A stretch of DNA of 64,000 nt, taken from the NCBI RefSeq assembly GCF_003626915.1, contig NZ_CP032570.1, positions 2,722,136 to 2,786,135 of the forward strand, written 5' to 3'. Shown here one piece after another: positions 40,748 to 51,031 of the stretch. Numbering within the stretch: position 1 is the first letter of the stretch; each line of letters starts with the position of its first letter. This stretch comes from Tsuneonella amylolytica. GTDB taxonomy: Bacteria > Pseudomonadota > Alphaproteobacteria > Sphingomonadales > Sphingomonadaceae. The notes below the pieces were generated by a model. It did not search any database. It saw nothing but the letters and a program-made list of their open reading frames with translations, and was not told the DNA's origin. The position numbers were made by a program, and so were the translations under genes.

Positions 40748-41208
40748 TCGCCGCGTCCGGCGTCGCGCACGTTACCGGCAAACTCTTCGAAATCGCGCGC
40801 TTCGGCGAAATCGCGATAGACCGAGGCGAAGCGGATGTAGGCCACACTGTCGAGTGCGCGCAGGCCTTCCATCGCAAGCTCGCCGATGCGGGCGGCCGGC
40901 ACCTCGCTTTCGCCCGAGGTTTCGAGCTGTCGCTGGATTCCGCTGATTAGCTGGTCGAGCCGCTCCTGCTCGATCCCGCGCTTGCGGCAGGCAAGGCTGA
41001 GCGATTGTTCCAGCTTTCGCCGGTCGAACGACTGCCGCGTGCCGTCGGACTTGATAACGCCCACCTCGCGCAATTGCACTCGTTCGAAGGTTGTGAAGCG
41101 TGCTCCGCAGCCGTCGCATTGGCGACGGCGGCGGATCGCCGTGCTGTCTTCGGTCGGGCGGCTGTCCTTGACCTGCGAATCCTCGTGCGCACAGTAAGGA
41201 CAGCGCAT
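40744..41208 (-). CDS. nrdR: Transcriptional repressor NrdR
   Basis: A 154-residue repressor of ribonucleotide reductase genes. The N-terminal zinc ribbon is [15 protein letters not shown] with [14 protein letters not shown], and the ATP-cone domain follows (about 49-139), which senses ATP and dATP. Length is standard. Placement next to glyA is conserved in alphaproteobacteria. It follows the small membrane protein by 12 bases on the same strand. Confidence 0.97.
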   Translation of the reverse strand: MRCPYCAHEDSQVKDSRPTEDSTAIRRRRQCDGCGARFTTFERVQLREVGVIKSDGTRQSFDRRKLEQSLSLACRKRGIEQERLDQLISGIQRQLETSGESEVPAARIGELAMEGLRALDSVAYIRFASVYRDFAEARDFEEFAGNVRDAGRGD

Positions 41209-41220
41209 CCCCGGGGCCGC

Positions 41221-41469
41221 TTACTTCTTGACGCGGTTGTAGAGCGCAATCCCCGCGCCGGCGGCGAGGCCGAGCGGAAGCGAGACGAAGGGCAGCAGCA
41301 GGCCGGCGACCGCGCCGATGCCGGCGCCGGTCAGCACGGGCTTGGTGGAGGGATGGTGCATCCCTTCCTTCGCCATGCCGCTGACTTCGTTCTTCAGGTC
41401 GCCGACCCAGTCCTGACCGCGGGGGTTGCGGTCGAACCTGTTCGGATCGTTGGGGTCGTTGTAGTCCAT
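41221..41469 (-). CDS. Small glycine-zipper-like membrane protein
   Basis: An 82-residue protein with a charged N-terminal half (MDYNDPNDPNRFDRNPRG) and one long hydrophobic stretch (LTGAGIGAVAGLLLPFVSLP, then LGLAAGAGIALYN) rich in glycine and alanine, which may be one hairpin or a glycine zipper. Function unknown. It is five bases after glyA and 12 before nrdR, inside the rpiB-glyA-nrdR-trmJ transcript. The ATG at 41469 is the only good start; the frame further upstream is a shadow of glyA. Confidence 0.7.
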   Translation of the reverse strand: MDYNDPNDPNRFDRNPRGQDWVGDLKNEVSGMAKEGMHHPSTKPVLTGAGIGAVAGLLLPFVSLPLGLAAGAGIALYNRVKK

Positions 41470-41474
41470 GGATC

Positions 41475-42800
41475 TTACCTTCCGGGATAGACGGGAAATT
41501 TCCCGCACAGTTCCTCGACGCGGCGCTGCACGGATTGTTCCACCTGCGCGTCGCCATCCTCCCCGTTGCGGGCGAGGCCGTCGACCACTTCGGCGATCAG
41601 ACCGCCGATCGTGCGGAACTCGTCGGGCCCGAAACCGCGTGTCGTGCCGGCCGGCGTGCCAAGGCGAATGCCGCTGGTCACGAAGGGGCTGCGCGTGTCG
41701 TACGGGATGCCGTTCTTGTTGCAAGTCAGGTACGCGCGGTCGAGCCCGTGTTCGGCCGCCTTGCCGGTCACGTCCTTGGGGGTGAGATCGACCAGCATCG
41801 AATGGTTGTCGGTGCCGCCCGACACGACGCGCAGGCCGCCGGCCTCGACGCCCTCGGCGAGTGCGCGGGCGTTCTCGACGATCCGGCGCGCATAGTCCTT
41901 GAAGTCGGGACGCAGCGCCTCGCCGAACGCGACCGCCTTCGCCGCGACGACGTGCATCAGCGGCCCGCCCTGCATTCCGGGGAACACCGCCATGTTGATC
42001 GGCTTCGACAGCGCTTCGTCGTTCCACAGGATCACGCCGGAGCGGGGCCCGCGCAGGCTCTTGTGCGTGGTGGTGGTCACGACGTGGGCGTGCGGCACGG
42101 GGGAGGGGTGCGCCCCGCCCGCGACGAGGCCCGCGATGTGGCTCATGTCCACCATCAGGTACGCACCGACCTCGTCCGCGATCTCGCGGAACGCGGCCCA
42201 GTCCCACACGCGCGAATAGGCGGTGCCACCGGCGATGATCAACTTCGGCTTGTGCTCGCGCGCCGTGTCGCGAACGGCGGCCATGTCGATCTGTTCGTCG
42301 TTCCGGCGCACGCCGTAGCTGACCGGATTGAACCACTTGCCGCTCATGTTGACCGGCGATCCGTGGGTGAGGTGCCCGCCCGAATTGAGGTCGAGACCCA
42401 TGAACGTGTCGCCGGGCTGCAGCAGCGCGAGGAACACGGCCTGGTTCATCTGGCTGCCGCTGTTGGGCTGCACGTTGGCGAACCGGCAGCCGAACAGTTC
42501 CCTGGCCCGTTCGATGGCGAGGTTCTCGACCACGTCGGCGTATTCGCATCCGCCGTAGTAGCGCTTGCCCGGATACCCTTCGGCATATTTGTTGGTGAAC
42601 ACGCTGCCGGTCGCCTCCAGCACCGCACGACTGGTGATGTTCTCGCTCGCGATCAGTTCGATGCGGTTGCGTTGGCGGGCGAGTTCGTTCGCGATGGCTT
42701 CGGCCACCACCGGATCGGCGGCGGCGAGGTCGTCGCCCCAGAAGCGGTCGAGCGGCGTGGCCGCAGAAGCGGAACGGTAGAGGGTGGCAGCGGTGCTCAT
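41475..42800 (-). CDS. glyA: Serine hydroxymethyltransferase
   Basis: A 441-residue PLP enzyme that interconverts serine and glycine with tetrahydrofolate and supplies one-carbon units. The PLP lysine is K247 in [16 protein letters not shown]. Other conserved parts are [32 protein letters not shown] and [10 protein letters not shown]. Its ATG overlaps the rpiB stop by four bases. I looked for a glycine or SAM riboswitch; there is none next to glyA, and rpiB is first in the transcript. Confidence 0.97.
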   Translation of the reverse strand: MSTAATLYRSASAATPLDRFWGDDLAAADPVVAEAIANELARQRNRIELIASENITSRAVLEATGSVFTNKYAEGYPGKRYYGGCEYADVVENLAIERARELFGCRFANVQPNSGSQMNQAVFLALLQPGDTFMGLDLNSGGHLTHGSPVNMSGKWFNPVSYGVRRNDEQIDMAAVRDTAREHKPKLIIAGGTAYSRVWDWAAFREIADEVGAYLMVDMSHIAGLVAGGAHPSPVPHAHVVTTTTHKSLRGPRSGVILWNDEALSKPINMAVFPGMQGGPLMHVVAAKAVAFGEALRPDFKDYARRIVENARALAEGVEAGGLRVVSGGTDNHSMLVDLTPKDVTGKAAEHGLDRAYLTCNKNGIPYDTRSPFVTSGIRLGTPAGTTRGFGPDEFRTIGGLIAEVVDGLARNGEDGDAQVEQSVQRRVEELCGKFPVYPGR

Positions 42801-43249
42801 GCCATGTCCTTTGCGGCGGGCGGGTTCGAAAGCTTGTCGACGCGGCGCTGGTGACGGCCACCGCCGAATTCGGTCGAGAGGAACGCGGTGACGCAGGCCT
42901 TGGCCATGTCGATACCGGTCAGCCGGCTTCCCATCGCCATCACGGTCGCGTCGTTATGCTCGCGCGCCAGAGTGGCCGACAGCGGTTCGGACACCAGCGC
43001 GCAGCGAACGGCGGGGTTGCGGTTGACCGAGATCGAGATGCCGATCCCCGAACCGCACAGCGCGATCCCGCGCTCGGCAGTGCCTTCGGCGACGACTTCG
43101 GCCAGCTTGTAGCCGTAGTCGGGATAGTCGACGCTGTCGTGGCTGTCCGGGCCGAGGTCGGCGACCTCGTGTCCTTCGTCGATCAGCCACGCGTGCAGGG
43201 CGGCCTTGAGGTCGACGGCAGCGTGGTCGGAAGCAATTGCGATACGCAT
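42797..43249 (-). CDS. rpiB: Ribose 5-phosphate isomerase B
   Basis: A 150-residue RpiB/LacAB-family sugar phosphate isomerase, acting on ribose 5-phosphate or a similar sugar. [15 protein letters not shown] carries the substrate-binding Asp8-His9, and C65 in [11 protein letters not shown] is the catalytic cysteine. The frame extends upstream, but the ATG at 43249 gives the canonical start. It is the first gene of the rpiB-glyA-unknown-nrdR-trmJ group, and the gap to rpoD holds the rpoD terminator. Confidence 0.93.
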   Translation of the reverse strand: MRIAIASDHAAVDLKAALHAWLIDEGHEVADLGPDSHDSVDYPDYGYKLAEVVAEGTAERGIALCGSGIGISISVNRNPAVRCALVSEPLSATLAREHNDATVMAMGSRLTGIDMAKACVTAFLSTEFGGGRHQRRVDKLSNPPAAKDMA

Positions 43250-43330
43250 GGCCGCGCCCATAGGCGAGGGGGGCGATTCGCGCGACCCTGCACGATGCCT
43301 TTTTCCCGGGGCAATCCTGATGGACGCAAG

Positions 43331-43362
43331 GAAAAGCCCCGGCACCACGGGGGTGTCGGGGC
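43331..43362 (-). terminator. Intrinsic terminator after rpoD
   Basis: Minus strand: GGGGCTTTTC preceded by a stem of 11 bases (43352-43362 with 43336-43346, one G-U pair) around a five-base loop, then TTTTC. It lies about 127 bases after the rpoD stop and about 80 bases before rpiB. Confidence 0.8.
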
Positions 43363-43488
43363 TCCTGAAAACATCGGCGACAAGTCGTCGACGCTTCGGT
43401 GTCTCGCGAGTGTTTCATCGTCAGACAGTTACACAACGGCCAATCGCCAATACGGTTCCCACATTGAAGGCGAAAACCAAACGCGTGC

Positions 43489-45552
43489 CTACTGATCGAG
43501 GAAGCTGCGCATCTTCCGGCTGCGGCTCGGGTGCTTGAGCTTGCGCAGCGCCTTCGCCTCGATCTGCCGGATGCGTTCGCGGGTGACCGAGAACTGCTGG
43601 CCGACTTCTTCCAGCGTATGGTCGGTGTTCATTCCGATGCCGAAGCGCATGCGCAGCACGCGCTCCTCGCGCGGGGTGAGCGAAGCGAGGACGCGGGTGA
43701 CCGTTTCCTTGAGGTTCGACTGGATCGCCGCGTCGACCGGGATGATCGCGTTCTTGTCCTCGATGAAATCGCCGAGGTGGCTGTCTTCCTCGTCGCCGAT
43801 AGGGGTTTCGAGGCTGATCGGTTCCTTGGCGATCTTCATCACCTTGCGAACCTTTTCGAGCGGCATCGACAGCTTCTCGGCCATCTCTTCCGGCGTCGGT
43901 TCGCGGCCCTGGTCGTGCAGGAACTGACGGCTGGTGCGGACCAGCTTGTTGATCGTCTCGATCATGTGAACCGGGATGCGGATCGTGCGCGCCTGATCGG
44001 CGATCGAACGGGTGATCGCCTGGCGGATCCACCACGTGGCATAGGTGCTGAACTTGTAGCCGCGGCGGTACTCGAACTTGTCGACCGCCTTCATCAGGCC
44101 GATGTTCCCTTCCTGGATCAGGTCGAGGAACTGCAGCCCGCGGTTGGTGTATTTCTTTGCGATCGAGATCACGAGCCGAAGGTTCGCCTCGACCATTTCC
44201 TTCTTGGCGATGCGCGCCTCGCGTTCGCCCTTCTGGACCATGTTCACGATGCGCCGGAACTCGGTCAGCGACATACCGGTGTTCGCCGCGATGTCGGCGA
44301 TTTCGGCGCGGATGCGCTCGACCGCGTCGGCCTCGCGCTCCGCGAATGCGGCCCACTTCTTGTCCTTGCGGGCGTTCTCGGTGAGCCAAGTGTCGTCGAG
44401 CTCGTTGCCGATATAGACCGACAGGAAGTCCGCGCGCTTCACCTTGTGCCGTTCGGCGAGACGCAGCATCTGTCCGCCGAGCGCGGTCAGGCGCCGGTTG
44501 AAGGCGTAGAGGTTGTCGACCAGGAATTCGATCTTGGTCGCATGGAACTGCACGCTCTCGACCTCGGCGGTCAGCTGCTCGCGCAGGTCCTCGTACTTCT
44601 TTTCCTTGGCCTTCGGGAATTCGTCGCCTCGGCCCAGCACGTCGACGCGCTCGGCCTGCAGCTTCTCGAACTTCTTGAAAAGGTCGGTGATGCGGGCGAA
44701 GGTTTCCAGCGCCTCGGGCTTCAGCGCGGCTTCCATCTGGGCGAGGGAGAGGGTGTTGTCCTCCTCCTCTTCCTCTTCGCGCTTTTTGGAAGACGAACCC
44801 TCGCCGTCCTCGTCGTCGTCCCCGTCGGCCGATTCCTCTTCCTCGTCGTCCTCGTCTTCCTTGTAGGACGGGCCGGCGGTGGCTTCGGAGATTTCGCCGT
44901 CGTCGTCGTCGTCCTCGGCATCGTCGGTCATCTTGTCGACCGGCGGCTCCTTCGACAGCATCGCGTCGAGGTCGAGGATTTCGCGCAGCTGCATTTCCTC
45001 GGCGTTCAGCGCCTCGGACCACTGGATGATCGCGTGGAAAGTGATCGGGCTCTCGCACAGGCCCATGATCATCATGTCGCGCCCGGCCTCGATACGCTTG
45101 GCGATGGCGATCTCGCCCTCGCGGCTGAGGAGTTCCACCGCGCCCATTTCGCGCAGGTACATGCGCACCGGGTCGTCGGTACGCTCGACGGTTTCCTTCT
45201 TCTTGACGGCGGCACCGGCGGATTTCGAGACCGGACGAGATTTGCCGTCATCGTCGTCGTCGTCGTCGTCCGACGCGTCGGCGCCGATCTCGTCGGGGCC
45301 GGCGCCCTCTTCGTCGGCGTCGGCTTCGCCCTCTTCGTCGTTCTCGACGATTTGGACGCCCATTTCGCTGAGCGCGGTCTGGATGTCCTCGATCTGGTCG
45401 CTGCCCAGATCCTGCGGCAAGGCTTCGTTGAGCTCGTCGTAGGTGACGTAGCCCTTGCGCTTCGCCTTCGCGATCAGCTTCTTGATGCTCGCCTCGTTGA
45501 GGTCGATCAGCGGGGCATCGTCCTTGCTGTCGGTGTCTTCCTGGGTCGCCAT
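43489..45552 (-). CDS. rpoD: RNA polymerase primary sigma factor RpoD
   Basis: A 687-residue housekeeping sigma factor. Region 1.1 begins [32 protein letters not shown]. Region 1.2 reads [21 protein letters not shown]. Core regions 2.1-2.4 include [48 protein letters not shown] in family form, and region 4.2 is [27 protein letters not shown]. Two very acidic low-complexity stretches, one of Asp runs after region 1.1 and one of Glu/Asp runs in the non-conserved region, are typical of sphingomonads. I chose ATG 45552; GTG 45567 overlapping dnaG is the alternative. Confidence 0.96.
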   Translation of the reverse strand: MATQEDTDSKDDAPLIDLNEASIKKLIAKAKRKGYVTYDELNEALPQDLGSDQIEDIQTALSEMGVQIVENDEEGEADADEEGAGPDEIGADASDDDDDDDDGKSRPVSKSAGAAVKKKETVERTDDPVRMYLREMGAVELLSREGEIAIAKRIEAGRDMMIMGLCESPITFHAIIQWSEALNAEEMQLREILDLDAMLSKEPPVDKMTDDAEDDDDDGEISEATAGPSYKEDEDDEEEESADGDDDEDGEGSSSKKREEEEEEDNTLSLAQMEAALKPEALETFARITDLFKKFEKLQAERVDVLGRGDEFPKAKEKKYEDLREQLTAEVESVQFHATKIEFLVDNLYAFNRRLTALGGQMLRLAERHKVKRADFLSVYIGNELDDTWLTENARKDKKWAAFAEREADAVERIRAEIADIAANTGMSLTEFRRIVNMVQKGEREARIAKKEMVEANLRLVISIAKKYTNRGLQFLDLIQEGNIGLMKAVDKFEYRRGYKFSTYATWWIRQAITRSIADQARTIRIPVHMIETINKLVRTSRQFLHDQGREPTPEEMAEKLSMPLEKVRKVMKIAKEPISLETPIGDEEDSHLGDFIEDKNAIIPVDAAIQSNLKETVTRVLASLTPREERVLRMRFGIGMNTDHTLEEVGQQFSVTRERIRQIEAKALRKLKHPSRSRKMRSFLDQ

Positions 45553-45563
45553 GTAGTCGTCTG

Positions 45564-47441
45564 TCACTCGCTGTCCTCGCCGGTGCCGGCTTCCGCCACC
45601 GACAAGTCTAAATCAGGTTGGGCTGCGCCTGCGGCCCTGCGGCTGGCCATCTGCCCCAATCGCTTGTCGAATGCCAGCTTTCGTTTGAGCAGACGCTGCT
45701 GCTCGGCAAAGGCGGCTTCGGGGTCGGATTCGAACCGCGCAGTGGCGGCCGCGAGGGCGGCTTCCAGCGCGGGCCGCTCGACCAGCAGCGACACGGCTTC
45801 GGCCAGGTCCTCGCGCGCGGCTCGCGGATCGGCGCCTTCAAGGAGAAAGGCATAGCGATTACTGTCCGGCGGCGGGGCGAAGCCGTGTGGAGCGGATATG
45901 GGCGCGCTTTCGCCGGGGTCAAGCATCTCGGCCGCCTCGATCAGCGTTTCGAACGCCGGCCCGGTCCGCGTATCCGCGCGGGCGAACCGCGACAGCGGCT
46001 CGGCGTGTATCATGATCTGGTCGGGAAAACGCAGCAACCCGGCCACGACCGCCCCGGCCAGACCGTCGCGTGCGCCGTCGCCGGCCGCCCGGCGCAGGCG
46101 GGTCGCCGCCTCGGGCGACAGGCTCGGCGTGGCTGGCTTGGCGAAACCGCTCTTCCATTCGCGGCGGGGGCGGGGCGGATAGGCGAACGCCGAGAACTTC
46201 TCGAGCAATTCGCGCCGATAGAGCGAACGGATATCCGGGTGCTGAATTGCCTCGGTATGCTCGATCAACCGTTGTTTCAGCCCGGCCTTGTCCTCGGGCG
46301 TGCGGAGCGGCGCGGCGGCTTTTTCGAACTCCCACAGCGTGTCGAGCAGACTGGCAGGCTCGGCCAGCAGCGCCTCCATCGCCTGTGGCCCCTGCCGCTT
46401 GACGAGGTCGTCGGGGTCCATACCCGGCGGCAAGCGGACGATCGACAGCGTCTTGCCTGGTGCCAGCAGCGGCAGCGCGCGCCCGATCGCGCGCATCGCC
46501 GCGCGCTGGCCGGCGTTGTCGCCGTCGAACGCCAGCACCGGCGCATCGACCAGCCGCCACAGCAGGCCGAGCTGGTGTTCGGTGAGCGCCGTACCCATCG
46601 GCGCGACCGCGTCCTCGAACCCGGCGGCAGCCATCGCGACGCAGTCCATCTGGCCTTCGACGACGATCATCCGGTTCGTCTTGCGACTTGCCGGCCCCGC
46701 GCGGTGCAGGTTGAAGAGGGTGCGCCCCTTGTCGAACAGCGGCGTGTCGGGGCTGTTGAGATACTTCGGCGCGTCCTTCTTGTCCGCATCGAGGATGCGC
46801 GCGGCGAACCCGATGACCCGCCCTCGCGGATCGTGGATCGGCATCGTCAGCCGGTCGCGGAAGCGGTCGTAAGGCTCCTTGTCGTCGACGGCGATGCGCA
46901 TGCCGGCTTCGACCAGCATGGCCTCGTCGAATTGACCGAGTGCCGCTTTCAGCGCCTGCCGCGCGCCCGGTGCGTAGCCGAACCCGAAGCGTTCTTTCGT
47001 ATGGGCGTCGAACCCGCGCGAATCGAGATAGGCGCGGGCTTTCGCACCTTCTGGCGCGTCGAGACTGCGCCGGTAGAATTCCTGAGCGGCCTCGGTGACG
47101 TCGGCGAGGCTTGCGCGTTGCTCGGCCGCGCGGGCGGCGCGCGGGTCGGGGGCGGGGACTTCCATCCCGGCCTCGCCCGCCAGTTCCTTCACCGCGTCCA
47201 TGAATTGCAGACCGCGCTGGTCGGTCATCCAGCGGATGATGTCGCCGTGGGCGCCGCATCCGAAGCAATGATAGAACCCCTTTTCGTCGCTGACGGTGAA
47301 GCTCGGCGTCTTCTCGTCGTGGAAGGGACAGCACGCCTTCCATTCGCGCCCGGCGCGCGTCAGCTTGGTCGTTCGTTGGACGACCGAGGACAGCGTCACC
47401 CGCGCGCGCAGTTCGTCGAGCCATTGCGGGGATAGCGCCAT
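45564..47441 (-). CDS. dnaG: DNA primase DnaG
   Basis: A 625-residue primase that makes RNA primers for replication. The CHC2 zinc site is C38, H41, C59, C62 ([22 protein letters not shown]). The TOPRIM domain has [25 protein letters not shown] and [11 protein letters not shown]. The C-terminal third is less conserved and contacts the helicase. It sits directly before rpoD, the conserved macromolecular-synthesis order without rpsU. Length is normal. Confidence 0.96.
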   Translation of the reverse strand: MALSPQWLDELRARVTLSSVVQRTTKLTRAGREWKACCPFHDEKTPSFTVSDEKGFYHCFGCGAHGDIIRWMTDQRGLQFMDAVKELAGEAGMEVPAPDPRAARAAEQRASLADVTEAAQEFYRRSLDAPEGAKARAYLDSRGFDAHTKERFGFGYAPGARQALKAALGQFDEAMLVEAGMRIAVDDKEPYDRFRDRLTMPIHDPRGRVIGFAARILDADKKDAPKYLNSPDTPLFDKGRTLFNLHRAGPASRKTNRMIVVEGQMDCVAMAAAGFEDAVAPMGTALTEHQLGLLWRLVDAPVLAFDGDNAGQRAAMRAIGRALPLLAPGKTLSIVRLPPGMDPDDLVKRQGPQAMEALLAEPASLLDTLWEFEKAAAPLRTPEDKAGLKQRLIEHTEAIQHPDIRSLYRRELLEKFSAFAYPPRPRREWKSGFAKPATPSLSPEAATRLRRAAGDGARDGLAGAVVAGLLRFPDQIMIHAEPLSRFARADTRTGPAFETLIEAAEMLDPGESAPISAPHGFAPPPDSNRYAFLLEGADPRAAREDLAEAVSLLVERPALEAALAAATARFESDPEAAFAEQQRLLKRKLAFDKRLGQMASRRAAGAAQPDLDLSVAEAGTGEDSE

Positions 47442-47496
47442 GGCCCCTCAATGCGGGCGAATCGGCTCGCGATGCAAGCTTACGCCCGCACCCGGT

Positions 47497-48240
47497 TTAC
47501 GAAAGGCAGGCGTTGCGCACACCGTCCTTCGCTGCCGGGTAGGGACCGCTGCCGATCGCCTCGGTACCGTCGGCATCGAAGGCATAATAATTCATCGCGC
47601 CTGCCGGTGGCAAAGTGGATTGCCAGTAGAAGGTCAACGGTTCCTTCTGTTCCCACTGGTCGCCGCCGTCGCCCGCGCTCACGGTCCAGACGAGCTTGCC
47701 TGCATCGCAGGTGATGACGACGTCGGCCTTGGGTCCGATGGCGGCCAGCGCCTCGGGCTTGGCGTAGCCGGCATTGCCGGTGAAGCCATGAACGGGGTGG
47801 ACGGTGCGGAAACTCGTGCCGCGCTCGATGTCGCTGACGGTGTTGCCTGCCGCCACGCCCCGGTCGCCGCGATTGTCGCCGCCGGGATAGACGACGAGCA
47901 CATAGGTATAGACCGTTCCCGCCGGAGCCGTCTTCGGATCGCAGGTCGTCATGCCCTTGGGGCAGGCGACGTAGCTGCGCAGGTCGGCAAAGTTGCCGGC
48001 CTCGTTCTTCATCGGGCGGGTCGTGCCTTCGGCCTTGTCTTCGCCCGCGACGTGCGCGCCGAGGGTGAACTCGGTCATGTCGCCGGCGGTGAGCGCCTTG
48101 GCCATCGCACCGGCCTTGCCGTCGGTATCGGCCGAATTGAGGTCGGTCACCTCCTGCCGCTCGGTATCGGCGGGGGCGGGATCGGCCGAGCACGCGGCGA
48201 GCGCGAGCGCCAAGGCCGATGCGGTGAAAAGTACCCTCAT
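47497..48240 (-). CDS. Putative lipoprotein, paralogue of 48686-49408
   Basis: A 247-residue protein starting with a lipoprotein signal peptide; the lipobox is LAAC, so Cys17 would be acylated. It aligns with the protein at 48686-49408: both have YVACP.G...CDP (residues about 90-102 here), then P..GF.G..GY, DA..LVW.V and F.WQS..PP.G with Y..DADG. Two internal cysteines suggest a disulfide. Unknown function and no named family. It overlaps the yqeY stop by four bases, so all three genes are coupled. Confidence 0.75.
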   Translation of the reverse strand: MRVLFTASALALALAACSADPAPADTERQEVTDLNSADTDGKAGAMAKALTAGDMTEFTLGAHVAGEDKAEGTTRPMKNEAGNFADLRSYVACPKGMTTCDPKTAPAGTVYTYVLVVYPGGDNRGDRGVAAGNTVSDIERGTSFRTVHPVHGFTGNAGYAKPEALAAIGPKADVVITCDAGKLVWTVSAGDGGDQWEQKEPLTFYWQSTLPPAGAMNYYAFDADGTEAIGSGPYPAAKDGVRNACLS

Positions 48241-48689
48241 TGCAGTGCCTCTCTGACCAGCCTGCTGGCCATTTGCATGTCGAGCACAGTGCCGTGACGG
48301 GCCTTTAGTTCCCCCATCACTCGGCCCATATCCTTAATGGATTCAGCGCCAAGCGTTGCCTTGATGTTGGCGATCGCGGCCTTCGTTTCGTCTTCCGACA
48401 GCTGCTGCGGCAGGAACTCCTCGATGACGGCCAGTTCCTTGCGCTCCTGCTCGGCCAGTTCCTCGCGCCCACCGTCAACGTACATGGTTATCGACTCGCG
48501 GCGCTGCTTCGCCATTTTCTGCAAGGTTTCGACCACCAGCGCGTCGTCGTCGGGCTTCTGGGCGGCGGTCCGCAACTCGATGTCGCGGTCCTTCAGCTTG
48601 GCGAGGATCAGGCGGACGGCGGCGAGCCGTTCCTTGTCCCCGCCCTTCATCGCGTCGATCTGGGCTTTCTTGATGGTGTCGCGGATCAT
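48237..48689 (-). CDS. yqeY: GatB/YqeY domain protein
   Basis: A 150-residue YqeY protein, related to the tail domain of GatB. It begins MIRDTIKKAQIDAMKGGDKERL and ends MGRVMGELKARHGTVLDMQMAS, as in the family. In GatB this fold contacts tRNA; the role of free YqeY is not settled. In many alphaproteobacteria it lies next to carA and dnaG, as here. Its start overlaps the first lipoprotein gene and its stop overlaps the second. Confidence 0.92.
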   Translation of the reverse strand: MIRDTIKKAQIDAMKGGDKERLAAVRLILAKLKDRDIELRTAAQKPDDDALVVETLQKMAKQRRESITMYVDGGREELAEQERKELAVIEEFLPQQLSEDETKAAIANIKATLGAESIKDMGRVMGELKARHGTVLDMQMASRLVREALQ

Positions 48690-49408
48690 CGCGGGGTCTC
48701 TCCGGTGGGGGTGCTGGTGGGTTCGGGCGGGGTAGCTGGCGGAAACGGGCCGGTCGCAATGCCGGACTTGCCGTCCGCTTCGAGGCGGTAGGCCCTTGCC
48801 GGCCCCCCGGGCGCGAACTTGCTCTGCCACCAGAACGTGATCGTGGTGCCGGGCTTCCACGCCTGGCCCTTGGTTACGCGCCAGACCAGCCGGTCGGCGT
48901 CGACCTGAGTCTGGATATCGTTGTCTGGGCCCAGCGCCGCGGCAGCCTGCTCGCGCGAGTAGCCGATCGCGCCGGCGAACCCGGTTACCGGCCGCCGGGT
49001 GGAGAACAGCAGCGGCTGCGGCATCGTGGGCGCGGCCGATGGCGTGGAGGTCGCACCGGGGGCTGCGTCCGCCAGCGTGACCTCGTGGACGTAAGTGTAC
49101 TTCAAGTCCGCCGGCAACGTCGCCGGATCGCACGGATCGATGCCCGCTGGGCAGGCGACGTAGCTGACGATCTTGGCAAAGGCGCCGTCGTCGGTGAATT
49201 CCGATTCGATCTGCGGCCCCTTCGGCCCGACGATCCGCGCGCCGAGCGAGGCGGGGTCGAAGTCCGAGGACACGAGCGTGCGCGGCGCGGGCGCCACTTG
49301 CGAGGTCGGCGTCGGCTCGGGCGCGGGCGGGGCGGGGTCGGTCCCGCAGGCGGCCAGCCCCAGCACGATCGGCGGCAACAGGGCGAAGAGGGCGGGGGTA
49401 GGGCGCAT
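48686..49408 (-). CDS. Putative lipoprotein, paralogue of 47497-48240
   Basis: A 240-residue protein with a lipoprotein signal peptide (lipobox LAAC, Cys21) followed by a Pro/Thr-rich linker. The folded part contains YVACPAGIDPCDPATLPA, RRPVTGFAGAIGYSREQA, DADRLVWRVTKG and TITFWWQSKF, shared with the paralogue downstream of yqeY. The C-terminus is again Pro/Thr-rich (PPATPPEPTSTPTG). It is the first gene of the coupled trio and is divergent from carA. Function unknown. Confidence 0.75.
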   Translation of the reverse strand: MRPTPALFALLPPIVLGLAACGTDPAPPAPEPTPTSQVAPAPRTLVSSDFDPASLGARIVGPKGPQIESEFTDDGAFAKIVSYVACPAGIDPCDPATLPADLKYTYVHEVTLADAAPGATSTPSAAPTMPQPLLFSTRRPVTGFAGAIGYSREQAAAALGPDNDIQTQVDADRLVWRVTKGQAWKPGTTITFWWQSKFAPGGPARAYRLEADGKSGIATGPFPPATPPEPTSTPTGETPR

Positions 49409-49471
49409 CGGGTCCTAGCGATGGGAGCAAAGTCGATTGCCCCTTACCCGCATAAATCGCCGCTGCACAGG

Positions 49472-49500
49472 TTGACGGGTGCGGGACGCGGCCCTAGCGG
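49472..49500 (+). promoter_or_regulatory. Likely carA promoter
   Basis: TTGACG (49472-49477), 17 bases, TAGCGG (49495-49500), about 48 bases before the carA start. The -10 box is identical to the one proposed for ilvB. Confidence 0.55.
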
Positions 49501-49547
49501 CTGGGTCTTAGCGACATCGCCGGAAAACCCCTGACTCGGAGAGCCCC

Positions 49548-50723
49548 ATGGCCATCCCCGCCACCACGCCTGCGCAACCTGACGGAGCGACGGGCGTTCT
49601 GGTATTGGCCGACGGCACGGTCGTCTGGGGCAAGGGCTTCGGCCACGTCGGCGAAGCGGTCGGCGAGGTGTGCTTCAATACCGCGATGACAGGATACCAG
49701 GAGGTGATGACCGATCCCTCCTATGCCGCGCAGATCGTCACCTTCACCTTCCCGCACATCGGCAACGTCGGCGCGAATTTCGAGGACGTGGAGAGCAAGG
49801 TCGACGGCGCGGTAGGCTGCGTCGTGCGCCATTCGGTCACTCCCAGCAGCAACTTCCGCGCCGAGCAGGAATTCGGCGACTGGCTGGCCGCGAAAGGCCG
49901 CATCGGCCTGTCGGGGGTGGACACCCGCGCGCTCACCCGCCGCATCCGGATGCAGGGCGCGCCCAACGCGGTGATCGCGCATGCGCCCGACGGGAAGTTC
50001 GACATTCCCGCGCTGCTCAGGCGCGCGCAGGACTGGCCGGGGCTGGAGGGCATGGACCTCGCCACAAAGGTCAGCCGTCATGCGCAAGAGGATTGGGGCG
50101 GCGGCTACTGGGAGCTCGGCAAGGGCTACGGCAGGGCCGACGACGATACGGCCAAGCCGCATGTCGTTGCGATCGACTACGGCTCGAAGGACAACATTTT
50201 CCGCAACCTCGTGAAGGCGGGCGCACGTGTTACCGTGGTGCCCGCGCAGACTTCACTCGAAGGCATCGAGGCATTGAAGCCCGACGGTGTGTTCCTCTCG
50301 AACGGCCCGGGCGATCCGGCGGCAACCGGCGAATACGCGGTGCCGACGATCCGCGCGCTGCTGGACAAGGACATGCCGGTGTTCGGCATCTGCCTCGGCC
50401 ACCAGATGCTCGGCCTCGCCGCGGGCGCGCGGACGAGCAAGATGCACCAGGGCCACCGCGGTGCGAACCACCCCGTCAAGCGGCTGGCCGATGGGGTGGT
50501 CGAGATCACCTCGATGAACCACGGGTTTGCCGTGGATAACACGGCTCTCCCGGAGGGCGTCAAGGAAACCCACGTCAGCCTGTTCGACGGCTCCAACTGC
50601 GGGATTTCGGTCAAGGGCAAGAAGGCATTCGGCGTCCAGTACCACCCCGAGGCGAGCCCGGGCCCGCAGGACAGCTTCTACCTGTTCGAGAAGTTTGTGG
50701 GGATGCTGGAGAAACCGGAATGA
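49548..50723 (+). CDS. carA: Carbamoyl phosphate synthase small subunit
   Basis: A 391-residue glutaminase subunit that supplies ammonia to CarB for arginine and pyrimidine synthesis. The class I amidotransferase triad is intact: Cys282 (GICLGHQ), His366 and Glu368 (QYHPEAS). The N-terminal domain begins VLADGTVVWGKGFG and includes VCFNTAMTGYQE. It overlaps the next small gene by four bases (ATGA). Confidence 0.97.
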   Translation: MAIPATTPAQPDGATGVLVLADGTVVWGKGFGHVGEAVGEVCFNTAMTGYQEVMTDPSYAAQIVTFTFPHIGNVGANFEDVESKVDGAVGCVVRHSVTPSSNFRAEQEFGDWLAAKGRIGLSGVDTRALTRRIRMQGAPNAVIAHAPDGKFDIPALLRRAQDWPGLEGMDLATKVSRHAQEDWGGGYWELGKGYGRADDDTAKPHVVAIDYGSKDNIFRNLVKAGARVTVVPAQTSLEGIEALKPDGVFLSNGPGDPAATGEYAVPTIRALLDKDMPVFGICLGHQMLGLAAGARTSKMHQGHRGANHPVKRLADGVVEITSMNHGFAVDNTALPEGVKETHVSLFDGSNCGISVKGKKAFGVQYHPEASPGPQDSFYLFEKFVGMLEKPE

Positions 50724-51031
50724 TACGATTCCTAGGGATTTTTCTGCACCCCTTCGCGCTGACGTTGCTTCTTGCCGGGTGCGGGGAAGACCGCCCCGTA
50801 TTGTCTATGGAGGCTCTTGTCAGCGCAGCTCGGCAATGCGGCGCAGCTGAACTGGAATTCGTACGGCCGGCAAAGGATCGGGAACTACCGTCATTCAGTT
50901 ATCTCGATGCCGGACCGATGCCGCAGGGTAAGCCGACTCCGACCTCGGAATGCATGGCAAAGGCGCTGGAGGGGTATCGCTTCCAATCCATGACGATCCG
51001 ATTGTCAAATGACAGGACTCCCAATCCCTAA
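50720..51031 (+). CDS. Small putative lipoprotein between carA and carB
   Basis: A 103-residue protein with a hydrophobic N-terminus and a lipobox-like LAGC (Cys21) followed by GEDRPV, so probably a lipoprotein. The rest has two cysteines (ARQCGA, SECMAK) and no family I recognise. It is locked into the car operon: its ATG overlaps the carA stop and its TAA shares a base with the carB ATG (TAATG). Its GC content and codon choice look lower and less biased than its neighbours (for example CTTCTTGCC, TTGTCTATG). This hints at later acquisition or relaxed selection. Confidence 0.7.
   Translation: MIRFLGIFLHPFALTLLLAGCGEDRPVLSMEALVSAARQCGAAELEFVRPAKDRELPSFSYLDAGPMPQGKPTPTSECMAKALEGYRFQSMTIRLSNDRTPNP

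Noticed and set aside
42801..43249. Glycine riboswitch before glyA
   Set aside because: glyA overlaps rpiB by four bases and I see no aptamer-like sequence between rpoD and rpiB.
44721..45300. CGTCGTCGTC-type runs as microsatellite or repeat locus
   Set aside because: They encode Asp and Glu runs of RpoD's acidic insert, which is typical of sphingomonads; no evidence of slippage.
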